A model generated the notes under the pieces. It saw only the letters and a program-made list of their open reading frames with translations, was not told the origin of the DNA and ran no database searches. A stretch of DNA of 64,000 bases from Peptoniphilus_A hominis (GTDB lineage: Bacteria > Bacillota > Clostridia > Tissierellales > Peptoniphilaceae), in the NCBI RefSeq assembly GCF_040096015.1, contig NZ_JBBMFO010000006.1, positions 4,392 to 68,391 of the forward strand, read 5' to 3'. The first letter of the stretch is position 1. Each line of letters starts with the position of its first letter. Positions 1-7,386 of this stretch are shown here, piece by piece. Both the position numbers and the translations under genes were made by a program.

Positions 1-354
1 GTTGGTTGTCATCTGGTTAACCAAAGGTTGTCAAGTGGTCAACCCAGTATAGATAAGGGTAGATTAGATAAGGTTAGTATAGATAAGGGGAGAGAAGAAC
101 AGTCCACTCCCATATTCTATGGAGAATTCAAAAATGTAAGGCTAAGCAAAGAAGAATATCATAAGTTAAAGGGTAAGCTGCAAAGTCATACAGATACAAT
201 GATTGAAAAGCTATCAAGATATATCAAAAGCTCTGGGAAATACTATAAAGACCATTATGTAACAATCCTTAATTGGTATGAAGAAGATAAAGACAAACTA
301 AGACAGAAAGGTGGAAATAAAAAAATGAACTATGATGTAGGAGAATCTTTATAG
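1..354 (+). CDS. C-terminal part of a replication-initiator-like protein (cut by the window start)
   Basis: The frame is open from base 1, so the gene begins upstream; the first candidate start inside the window is a TTG at 28. The visible part opens with repeated Ile-Asp-Lys-Gly linker sequence (SIDKGR, VSIDKGR) and ends with a segment around FKNVRLSKEEYHKLKGKL followed by YYKDHYVTILNWYEED. A basic repetitive linker followed by a short helical tail of this kind is typical of the RepA/DnaD-like replication proteins of Tn1549-type elements. The role in DNA replication is inferred from that resemblance only. It lies upstream of a terminator and belongs to the recombinase element that interrupts maff2. 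Confidence 0.55.
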   Translation, partial: VGCHLVNQRLSSGQPSIDKGRLDKVSIDKGREEQSTPIFYGEFKNVRLSKEEYHKLKGKLQSHTDTMIEKLSRYIKSSGKYYKDHYVTILNWYEEDKDKLRQKGGNKKMNYDVGESL

Positions 355-450
355 ATAAAAAGAGGTGGAAAGGCATTATTAAAGACTTTAAGTATGAAAA
401 GGTATAAAAGTATGCCAGAGATAATAAAAAGATAAATATGACACTTTAAA

Positions 451-488
451 GGCGATTAGAAAATTAAAAATCTAATCGCCTTTTTTTT
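451..488 (+). terminator. Rho-independent terminator
   Basis: A perfect 10-bp inverted repeat (GGCGATTAGA at 451-460, TCTAATCGCC at 471-480) with a 10-base A/T loop is followed directly by eight T residues. It ends the transcript of the replication-like gene and separates it from the small gene and recombinase downstream. Confidence 0.9.
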
Positions 489-508
489 ATTGCATGAAAG
501 GATAAGCT

Positions 509-733
509 ATGACAAAAAGACAAACAAAATATATTGTAAAAAGAAATTATGATAATAGAAGAACAGACACAGACGCTTTTCTAAGACTAATAAAAAAATC
601 AAGCAAATTAAGTAAGGACAATGAAATTGAGTATAACAAATATAATATTGATAGTAATAAAAAAGAGTGCTATAATAAAAATAGTTTTAGAGAAAGTTGT
701 GTTATTTCCGAAAACTCAAACAAGGAGGAATAG
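509..733 (+). CDS. small basic protein of unknown function upstream of the recombinase
   Basis: A 74-residue hydrophilic protein, rich in Lys, Asn, Tyr and Ser, with no membrane segment or motif that I recognise. It starts MTKRQTKYIVKRN. A GAAAGGATAAGCT sequence sits ahead of the ATG as a plausible ribosome site. Its stop lies three bases before the serine recombinase start, so the two genes look co-transcribed and translationally coupled. Small proteins in this position are common next to large serine recombinases, sometimes as accessory or directionality factors. That role is only a possibility here, because nothing in the sequence shows DNA binding. Confidence 0.5.
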   Translation: MTKRQTKYIVKRNYDNRRTDTDAFLRLIKKSSKLSKDNEIEYNKYNIDSNKKECYNKNSFRESCVISENSNKEE

Positions 734-736
734 GAA

Positions 737-2383
737 ATGATACAAACAAATTCAAATCACTTTTCATTCAAAGCTGCAATTTATTGCAGACTATCTAAAG
801 ATGATGAGCAGAAAGGAGAGAGTGCCAGCATACAAAACCAAAGGGAGCTTTTAGAAAACTATGTAAAATCAAGAGGTTGGAGTATTTACGATGTATATAT
901 AGATGATGGATATACTGGATTAAATACAAATAGACCGTCATTTCAAAGACTAATTAGAGATATTGAAAATAAAAAAGTGGATATAGTCATCACTAAGGAC
1001 TTATCAAGGCTTGGAAGAAACTATTTGCAGACTGGATACTATACAGAAAATTTCTTCCCAAAGAACAATGTCAGATATATAGCTTTAAATGATGGAGTAG
1101 ATACCTTTCAAGAAAACAACGAAATAGTTCCTTTTAAAAATGTTTTAAACGAGTTTTATTCAAGAGATGTTTCTAAAAAGATGAAATCTGCCTATATGAC
1201 AAGAGCAAGGCAAGGGAAATTTATTGGTTGTCTTGCTCCAATAGGATATAGGAAAGATAATGATGATCCACATAAATTAGTAATCGATGATGAAACTTCA
1301 TGGATTGTTGAAAAAATTTTTGATCTTGCTTTTAGTGGTTATGGAGTACAAGCAATTAGAAGAAGACTTTTTGAAGAAAAAATACCTACACCTACCTGGT
1401 GGAATAGAAAAAAAGGACTTAGAAATAAAAAAACTAAGTTAGAAATGACCGTAGATGGTGGAGAGTATTGGTGGGATTGCACAACCCTAAAAGAAATTAT
1501 TGAAAACCCAGTTTATATTGGTCATATTGCTAGTCAAAAAGTTAATTATAAATTCAAAGTAGGTTGGTTATCCGATAAACCTAAAGAGGAATGGATAATA
1601 GTAGAAAATACACACGAACCAATTATTTCTGAAGATATTTATAATATAGCAAATGAAAAATTAAAGAGCAGGAGAAGACCATTTAAAAATGGAGAAGAAA
1701 GTATATTTGCAGGCATTGTGAAATGTCCCGATTGTGGAAAATCTTTAAATCTTGGAAGAAACAAATCGAAAAAAAGAGAAAAGTTACTCACTTGTAACAC
1801 TTATAGAAGATACGGAAAGTCATTATGTAGTCAACATAGAATTTATTACGATACTCTTTATGAGATAGTGCTTAAAGATATTAGAAAAAATGCAGAAATA
1901 GCATTAAAAGATGAAAAAGAAATCATAAAAGCACTTGAAAAATCACGAGAAATTGATAATGAAGAAGAACAAAAATTTATTATGGATAAGATTTACGAAG
2001 ATCAGATAAGAGTAGAAGACTTAACTAAAAAGATTGAAAGACTATATGATGACTGGCTCGATAACAAGATAAGTGAAAGTAACTTCCAAAAAATTCTTGA
2101 AAAATCACAAAACGAACAAGATTATCTAAACCAAAGAATAGAAGATAATCAAAAATTGATTGTTAAAGAAGATCTTGAAGATATTAATGTCAAAAAATGG
2201 ATTGAACTCATAAAAAAACATAAGGATATAAAGAAGCTGGACAAAGAAACCTTAAACGAACTCATCTCAAAAATCTACGTTCACGAAAAAGAAGTAGTGA
2301 ATGGAGAAATCACCCAAACAATTGATATTTACTACAATTTCATAGGAAATACAGACACACTACAAGTATTTTACAATCTCTAA
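737..2383 (+). CDS. large serine recombinase of the element inserted in maff2
   Basis: A 548-residue site-specific recombinase. The N-terminal resolvase domain begins AAIYCRLSKDD, with Ser20 as the predicted nucleophile, followed by VDIVITKDLSRLGRN and the ARQGKFIGCLAPIGYRK segment. A recombinase domain (about 165-300) contains NPVYIGHIASQK. A zinc-ribbon has paired cysteines near CPDCGKSLNLGR (about 331) and LTCNTYRRYGKSLC. The C-terminal coiled coil runs from about 390 to 480. The length and architecture fit the TnpX/TndX class, which cuts, rotates and rejoins DNA through phosphoserine intermediates. The stop codon ends only three bases before the surviving 3' part of maff2, so the recombinase sits at the very right edge of its element. 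Confidence 0.92.
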   Translation: MIQTNSNHFSFKAAIYCRLSKDDEQKGESASIQNQRELLENYVKSRGWSIYDVYIDDGYTGLNTNRPSFQRLIRDIENKKVDIVITKDLSRLGRNYLQTGYYTENFFPKNNVRYIALNDGVDTFQENNEIVPFKNVLNEFYSRDVSKKMKSAYMTRARQGKFIGCLAPIGYRKDNDDPHKLVIDDETSWIVEKIFDLAFSGYGVQAIRRRLFEEKIPTPTWWNRKKGLRNKKTKLEMTVDGGEYWWDCTTLKEIIENPVYIGHIASQKVNYKFKVGWLSDKPKEEWIIVENTHEPIISEDIYNIANEKLKSRRRPFKNGEESIFAGIVKCPDCGKSLNLGRNKSKKREKLLTCNTYRRYGKSLCSQHRIYYDTLYEIVLKDIRKNAEIALKDEKEIIKALEKSREIDNEEEQKFIMDKIYEDQIRVEDLTKKIERLYDDWLDNKISESNFQKILEKSQNEQDYLNQRIEDNQKLIVKEDLEDINVKKWIELIKKHKDIKKLDKETLNELISKIYVHEKEVVNGEITQTIDIYYNFIGNTDTLQVFYNL

Positions 2384-2386
2384 TTA

Positions 2387-2470
2387 GGCATAAAGCAGCT
2401 TATGGCTGGAGGGGGAATTGTACTCATAGGTTTAAAACTAATACCGCTATTAGCAAACGTGTTAAAATAA
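2387..2470 (+). pseudogene. maff2: 3' remnant of maff2 (ICE small membrane protein), interrupted by insertion
   Basis: Directly after the recombinase stop the plus strand reads GIKQLMAGGGIVLIG followed by LKLIPLLANVLK and a stop. This is the hallmark C-terminus of the Maff2 family, a small membrane protein encoded between the VirD4-like coupling protein and VirB6 in Tn1549-type ICEs. No start codon or N-terminal half is present; they should lie beyond the left edge of the window, on the other side of the inserted element. The stop is one base from the VirB6 start, consistent with an original coupled operon. Confidence 0.8.
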
Positions 2471-2471
2471 A

Positions 2472-3335
2472 ATGTTTAATATAGTAGATAAGATCAAAGA
2501 GTTTTTTTCGGAGATACTTATTGATATGATCAAGGAAAATTTAAGCGGAATGCTCCTTGATATAAATGACAAAGTATCAACGATAGCAAATGAGGTAGGA
2601 AAGACTCCGAGTGGATGGAACTCGGAGGTTTTCCACTTCATAAAGTCTATTTCAGAAAATGTTATACTTCCCATAGCAGGTCTTATCATAACGGCCGTAC
2701 TATGTATTGAATTAATTCAAATGGTAATGAACAAAAATAATATGCATGACACAGATACCTTTGATTTTTTTAAATATATGATAAAAATGTGGATAGCAGT
2801 ATGGCTTGTATCTCATGCTTTTGACTTTTCTATGGCAGTATTTGATGTGGCACAGAATTTAATAGGAAAGGCAGCAGGTGTGGCAAATGCTAGTGCAAAA
2901 GTTTCTCCGGGTGATATAGCTAATATGGTAGATAGCCTAAAAGGAGAGTCAATAGGAAAATTAATGACTATAGTACTAGAGACATCAATTGTAAAGATGA
3001 TAATTCAAGGGATATCAATACTCATTACAGTTATTCTATACGGCAGGATGATAGAAATATATATTTATACTTCAGTTTGCGCAATACCTTTTGCCACAAT
3101 GGGTAATAAAGAATGGGGAAGTATTGGAACAAACTATATAAGAGGGCTCTTCGCACTTGGATTGCAAGGTTTATTCTTACTTATATGCGTAGGAATTTAT
3201 GCCGTACTTGTTAAGACTTTAAATATATCAGACATACACAAAAGTATTTTTGAATTACTAGGATACACCTTGATACTCGGTATAACTATGATGAAATCAG
3301 GAAGTATTGCAAAATCAATTTTAAATGCTCATTAA
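2472..3335 (+). CDS. VirB6/TrbL-like conjugation channel protein (CD1112 family)
   Basis: A 287-residue polytopic membrane protein of the type IV secretion system. An amphipathic N-terminus (MFNIVDKIKEFFSEILIDMIKEN) precedes hydrophobic segments at about 58-85, 96-118, 178-200, 222-255 and 265-282. The segment WIAVWLVSHAFDFSMAVFDVAQNLIGKA is typical of the CD1112-type VirB6 proteins of clostridial ICEs. It probably forms part of the inner-membrane translocation channel with PrgI and VirB4 encoded just downstream. The ATG lies one base after the maff2 stop without a strong ribosome site of its own, so translation probably depended on coupling. The insertion upstream may therefore change its expression. 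Confidence 0.85.
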   Translation: MFNIVDKIKEFFSEILIDMIKENLSGMLLDINDKVSTIANEVGKTPSGWNSEVFHFIKSISENVILPIAGLIITAVLCIELIQMVMNKNNMHDTDTFDFFKYMIKMWIAVWLVSHAFDFSMAVFDVAQNLIGKAAGVANASAKVSPGDIANMVDSLKGESIGKLMTIVLETSIVKMIIQGISILITVILYGRMIEIYIYTSVCAIPFATMGNKEWGSIGTNYIRGLFALGLQGLFLLICVGIYAVLVKTLNISDIHKSIFELLGYTLILGITMMKSGSIAKSILNAH

Positions 3336-3349
3336 TAAAAAAGGAGAAG

Positions 3350-3610
3350 ATGATGAAAATTAGAAGAAAAAAGGACAAAAAAATTAATCTAAAAACACTT
3401 GGAACAATAGGACTCCCAATACTTTTAATAGGAGGATATATTACAAGAGAAATACAAAATAGAATGATTATAAGAAAAACATCGGAAGTTTTAGATAATA
3501 GAGAAGAAACGAATGAAAAAGTCTTAGAAATAGCAGTGAATATGGGAAAATCATTAGAAGATCTGAACAGAGAAGATATATATGGCTTTTACTTAGAGGG
3601 GTTAGAATAA
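3350..3610 (+). CDS. small single-pass membrane protein in the conjugation operon
   Basis: An 86-residue protein with a strongly basic N-terminus (MMKIRRKKDKKINLK), one hydrophobic segment at about 17-33 (LGTIGLPILLIGGYI) and a charged C-terminal domain. A good ribosome site (AAAAAGGAGAAG) precedes the ATG. The last base of its stop codon is the first base of the PrgI start, so the two are coupled. I do not recognise a named family. Its position between VirB6 and PrgI homologues makes it a likely accessory component of the transfer apparatus. Confidence 0.7.
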   Translation: MMKIRRKKDKKINLKTLGTIGLPILLIGGYITREIQNRMIIRKTSEVLDNREETNEKVLEIAVNMGKSLEDLNREDIYGFYLEGLE

Positions 3611-3948
3611 TGGCTTATGTAAATGTCCCAAAGGACTTAACAAAAGTAAAAACAAAGGTAGCTCTAAATCTAACAAAAAGACAATTAATTGGCTTTACAA
3701 TTGCAGGTCTAATAGGCTTTCCAGTATATTTAATGGTAAAAAAAGTGCTGCCTAATGACCTATCTATGTTAATTATGATAGGTGTGTCTTTTCCTATAAT
3801 ATTTGCAACTCTTTATGAAAAGGACGGGATCTATTTTGAAAAATATTTAAAGTATATTATAGATAAGAAAAGACAGACAAGTATAAGGATATACAAGACA
3901 GAATGTATTTATGATATAAAGAAACAAAGAAAGGAAAGGAGTAAATGA
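3610..3948 (+). CDS. PrgI-family conjugal transfer membrane protein
   Basis: A 112-residue protein with the typical PrgI/TcpE-like layout: a short conserved cytoplasmic N-terminus (MAYVNVPKDLTKVKTK), the LNLTKRQLIGF motif, two adjacent membrane segments at about 30-50 and 54-72, then a basic cytoplasmic tail containing KYIIDKKRQT. PrgI proteins are inner-membrane partners of the VirB4 ATPase in Gram-positive type IV secretion. The stop overlaps the VirB4 start by four bases (ATGA), giving tight coupling to that gene. Confidence 0.85.
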   Translation: MAYVNVPKDLTKVKTKVALNLTKRQLIGFTIAGLIGFPVYLMVKKVLPNDLSMLIMIGVSFPIIFATLYEKDGIYFEKYLKYIIDKKRQTSIRIYKTECIYDIKKQRKERSK

Positions 3949-6440
3949 ATCAAATACAGAAAAAACAACAGAAAAAATTAAATCAAGAAAAAAGAAATTT
4001 AAAAAAACAAAAAGAAGATTTAAAAAGCATTAGTATAAGTCAAAAAAAGATGAAAAAAGCAAATATTTCTAAAGAAAAAGGAAAGCCCAAAAAGAAGCTT
4101 TCCTTTTTTGGTGGGAAGAAGAAAAAGAGCGTTCAGGAAACAATCCCTTATTTAAGAATGATGAGAAATGGGATTTGCCAAGTTGAGAAGAATAAATTTA
4201 ATAAAATGATACGTTTTTTAGATATTAACTATCAGCTTTCCACAGAAGAAGATAAGGAAAGTATATTTAATGAATTTTCAAGTTTTTTAAACTATTTTGA
4301 TCCAAGTGTTGATATAGAACTTTCATATATTAATCGCATAGGAAAAAATGAAGAAGTAGAAAAAAACATCAATGTTCCGGATAGAAACGATTCATATAAT
4401 GAAATACGAAAAGAGTACAGGGAAATGCTAAAAAACCAGAGTCAAAAAGGAAATAATGGACTTACTAAATATATGTATATCACCTTTAGCTTACAAGCAC
4501 AAGATTTAAAAGAGGCTACTACAAGACTTGAAAGAATGGAAATGGATATATTAAATAACTTTAAGCAGATGGGAGTAAAAGCTTATGTATTAAGTGGATA
4601 TGAAAGGTTAAAGGTTATTCACGATATATTAAATCCGAATAAGAATTTTGTTTTTTCCTTTGAAGACCTAAAATATAGTGGACTATCTACTAAGGATTAT
4701 ATAGTACCAGCATCATTTAACTTTTCATCTCACAATCAATTTAAAATTGGAGAATACTTTGGAGAAGTAAACTTTCTGCAAATTCTAGCACCTGAATTAT
4801 CAGATAGATTATTATCAGAATTTTTAGGAGTTGAAGAAAATATGATTGTAACATTTCATATAAATTCAATTGATCAAACAGAAGCTATAAAGATGATTAA
4901 AAGAAAAATAACGGACTTGGATAAAATGAAAATTGAAGAAAATAAGAAGGCTATAAGATCAGGATATGATATTGATATTCTTCCAAGTGATTTAATTACC
5001 TATGGTAATGATGCTAAGAAACTATTGGTAGAACTTCAAAATCATAATGAGAGAATGTTTGTCATAACTATTTTGTTTACAAATATGGAAAAAAGTAGAA
5101 AGAAATTGAGTAATATAATCTTTCAACTAAATTCAATAGCAGGTAGGCATAATTGTGTATTGAAAAATCTTAACTATAGACAGGAACAAGGACTAATTTC
5201 ATCCCTACCACTTGGAAAAAATGAAATCGAAATAAAAAGAGGACTTACAACTAGCTCTACAGCAGTCTTTATTCCTTTTACAACAGAAGAGCTGTGCTTA
5301 GAAGGAGAGAGCTTATACTACGGATTAAATGCTTTAAGTCGTAACATTATTATGACAGATAGAAAGCTTTTAAAGAATCCAAACGGTTTAATACTTGGAA
5401 CGCCTGGTAGTGGTAAATCTTTTTCGGCTAAAAGAGAAATTACCAATGCTTTTTTAATCACACAAGATGACATCATTATCTGTGATCCGGAAGGTGAGTA
5501 TGGAAATTTAACTAAGGCACTAGGTGGAGAAGTTATAAAAATATCGCCAACAAGTAAGGATTATATAAACCCGTTGGATATAAATGTAGACTATGCCGAT
5601 GAAGACAATCCCTTATCTTTAAAGTCTGACTTTATTCTTTCACTGTTTGAACTTGTAGTAGGAAAGGAAGGATTAAGTGCAGAAGAAACTTCAGTAATTG
5701 ATAGATGTCTTCCAATATTATATAAGGATTACTTCGACAATCCAATTTCTGAAAATATGCCAATTTTAGAAGATTTATATAATTTACTTTTAAAACAAGA
5801 AGAAAAGGTAGGGAAAAAATTAGCTGTAGAAATGGAAATTTATGTCAAAGGCAGCCTCAATGTATTTAACCATAGGACTAATGTAGATACAGGAAATAGA
5901 ATTCTTTGTTATGACATTAAGGAATTAGGAAAGCAACTTAGAAAAATAGGTATGTTAATTGTTCAAGATCAAGTGTGGAATAGAGTAACTATTAATAGAA
6001 ATAAGAAGGAAACCAGATATTACTGTGACGAATTCCATTTGCTTTTAAGAGAAGAACAAACAGCCTCATATTCCATAGAAATTTGGAAGAGATTTAGAAA
6101 ATGGGGCGGAATTCCAACAGGATTAACACAAAATGTAAAGGACCTTTTAGCCAGTCCCGAAATAGAAAATATATTTGATAATACAGATTTTATCTTAATG
6201 CTTAATCAAGCATCTGGAGATAGGGAAATTTTAGCTAACAAGTTAAATATATCTCTTTATCAGTTATCCTACGTCACAAATTCCAATGAGGGAGAGGGAT
6301 TACTATTCTACGGAAACACAATAGTACCTTTTGTAGATAGATTTCCTAAAGATACAAAATTGTATAAGTTAATGACAACTAAACCAGAAGAATTAAAGGA
6401 AGGGATAGAAATTGATAGACAGAGAGAAGTTAAAAACTAA
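3945..6440 (+). CDS. VirB4-like conjugation ATPase (CD1110 family)
   Basis: An 831-residue cytoplasmic ATPase that should power assembly of, or transport through, the conjugation channel. The N-terminus is very Lys-rich (about 1-60). A VirB4 N-domain follows, and the C-terminal motor domain has Walker A GTPGSGKS at 485-492, a conserved DPEGEYGNL segment just after it, and Walker B YYCDEFHLLL around 693-702. RFRKWGGIPTGLTQNVKDLL is the usual VirB4 segment after Walker B. Length and motif spacing match the Tn1549 VirB4 proteins. The 3' end overlaps the methyltransferase gene by 29 bases. Confidence 0.92.
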   Translation: MNQIQKKQQKKLNQEKRNLKKQKEDLKSISISQKKMKKANISKEKGKPKKKLSFFGGKKKKSVQETIPYLRMMRNGICQVEKNKFNKMIRFLDINYQLSTEEDKESIFNEFSSFLNYFDPSVDIELSYINRIGKNEEVEKNINVPDRNDSYNEIRKEYREMLKNQSQKGNNGLTKYMYITFSLQAQDLKEATTRLERMEMDILNNFKQMGVKAYVLSGYERLKVIHDILNPNKNFVFSFEDLKYSGLSTKDYIVPASFNFSSHNQFKIGEYFGEVNFLQILAPELSDRLLSEFLGVEENMIVTFHINSIDQTEAIKMIKRKITDLDKMKIEENKKAIRSGYDIDILPSDLITYGNDAKKLLVELQNHNERMFVITILFTNMEKSRKKLSNIIFQLNSIAGRHNCVLKNLNYRQEQGLISSLPLGKNEIEIKRGLTTSSTAVFIPFTTEELCLEGESLYYGLNALSRNIIMTDRKLLKNPNGLILGTPGSGKSFSAKREITNAFLITQDDIIICDPEGEYGNLTKALGGEVIKISPTSKDYINPLDINVDYADEDNPLSLKSDFILSLFELVVGKEGLSAEETSVIDRCLPILYKDYFDNPISENMPILEDLYNLLLKQEEKVGKKLAVEMEIYVKGSLNVFNHRTNVDTGNRILCYDIKELGKQLRKIGMLIVQDQVWNRVTINRNKKETRYYCDEFHLLLREEQTASYSIEIWKRFRKWGGIPTGLTQNVKDLLASPEIENIFDNTDFILMLNQASGDREILANKLNISLYQLSYVTNSNEGEGLLFYGNTIVPFVDRFPKDTKLYKLMTTKPEELKEGIEIDRQREVKN

Positions 6441-7377
6441 CTATATTATTAATTTAGATGCAATTTCTGCTCTAAAGGAATTTCCAGATAAAACATTTGA
6501 TTGCTGTATTACATCTCCTCCATATTATGGACTTAGAGATTATAAAGCAGAAGGACAAATTGGAAGAGAAGAAAGTCCGGAGGAATATTTAAATAAATTA
6601 ATTGAAGTCTTTAGAGAAGTAAAAAGAGTATTAAAAAAAGAAGGAACACTTTGGGTAGTTATTGGAGATTCTTATGCAGGGACAAGAAGCAAAAAAGAAT
6701 ATAAAGATCCTAAAAATATAGAAGGAAGAAGTGGTCAAAAAGAGTCTATTACAGAAAAACTCAGTGGCTACAAGGCAAAAGACTTAATGGGGATACCTTG
6801 GCAACTAGCTTTAAAATTAAGAGAGGACGGTTGGTATTTACGAAGCGATATTATTTGGCATAAGGAAAATGCCATGCCTGAGTCTTGTAGAGATAGACCA
6901 TCAAGGTCTTATGAACATATCTTCCTACTATCAAAAGCAAGAAAGTATTTCTATAACTTTGACGCTATGAAAGAACCAATAAAAGAAATAAGCAAGAAAA
7001 GATATATGAGGGCAAGGGGAAATAATAATAAGTATTTACAAGAAGGCACAGGAGCTAAAAGACAGAGCATAAATGAAGCAAGAGAGTATGGAGAATATAT
7101 AGGAGATAATGTCCCTAAGTTTAGAAACAATAGAGATATTTGGACTATTAACACCAGTGCGTTTAAAGGAAAACACTATGCGGTATTTCCACCAAAACTG
7201 GTAGAACTTTGTATAAAAGCAGGATGTCCTAAAAAAGGCTTAATTCTTGATCCTTTTATGGGTTCAGGAACTGTTGGAATGGTAGCTATTAGGATGGACA
7301 GAGAATATATTGGAATTGACATAAACAAAGACTACTGTCAAATAGCTAAAGAAAGGATAGAGAAAAATATGAAATAG
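6412..7377 (+). CDS. site-specific DNA methyltransferase (N4-cytosine/N6-adenine, beta-type order)
   Basis: A 321-residue S-adenosylmethionine-dependent DNA methylase. The catalytic motif TSPPYYGLRDY lies at 34-44, near the N-terminus. The AdoMet-binding motif LDPFMGSGTVG lies near the C-terminus (Asp280 onward), giving the circularly permuted beta-class order. No cognate restriction gene is adjacent, so self-modification against host restriction during transfer is the likely role. The start is a TTG at 6412, inside the end of virB4, preceded by AAGGAAGGG at good spacing; no in-frame ATG near the N-terminus would keep the conserved region intact. Such solitary methylases are common at this place in related ICEs. 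Confidence 0.88.
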   Translation: MIDREKLKTNYIINLDAISALKEFPDKTFDCCITSPPYYGLRDYKAEGQIGREESPEEYLNKLIEVFREVKRVLKKEGTLWVVIGDSYAGTRSKKEYKDPKNIEGRSGQKESITEKLSGYKAKDLMGIPWQLALKLREDGWYLRSDIIWHKENAMPESCRDRPSRSYEHIFLLSKARKYFYNFDAMKEPIKEISKKRYMRARGNNNKYLQEGTGAKRQSINEAREYGEYIGDNVPKFRNNRDIWTINTSAFKGKHYAVFPPKLVELCIKAGCPKKGLILDPFMGSGTVGMVAIRMDREYIGIDINKDYCQIAKERIEKNMK

Positions 7378-7386
7378 GAGGTATAT

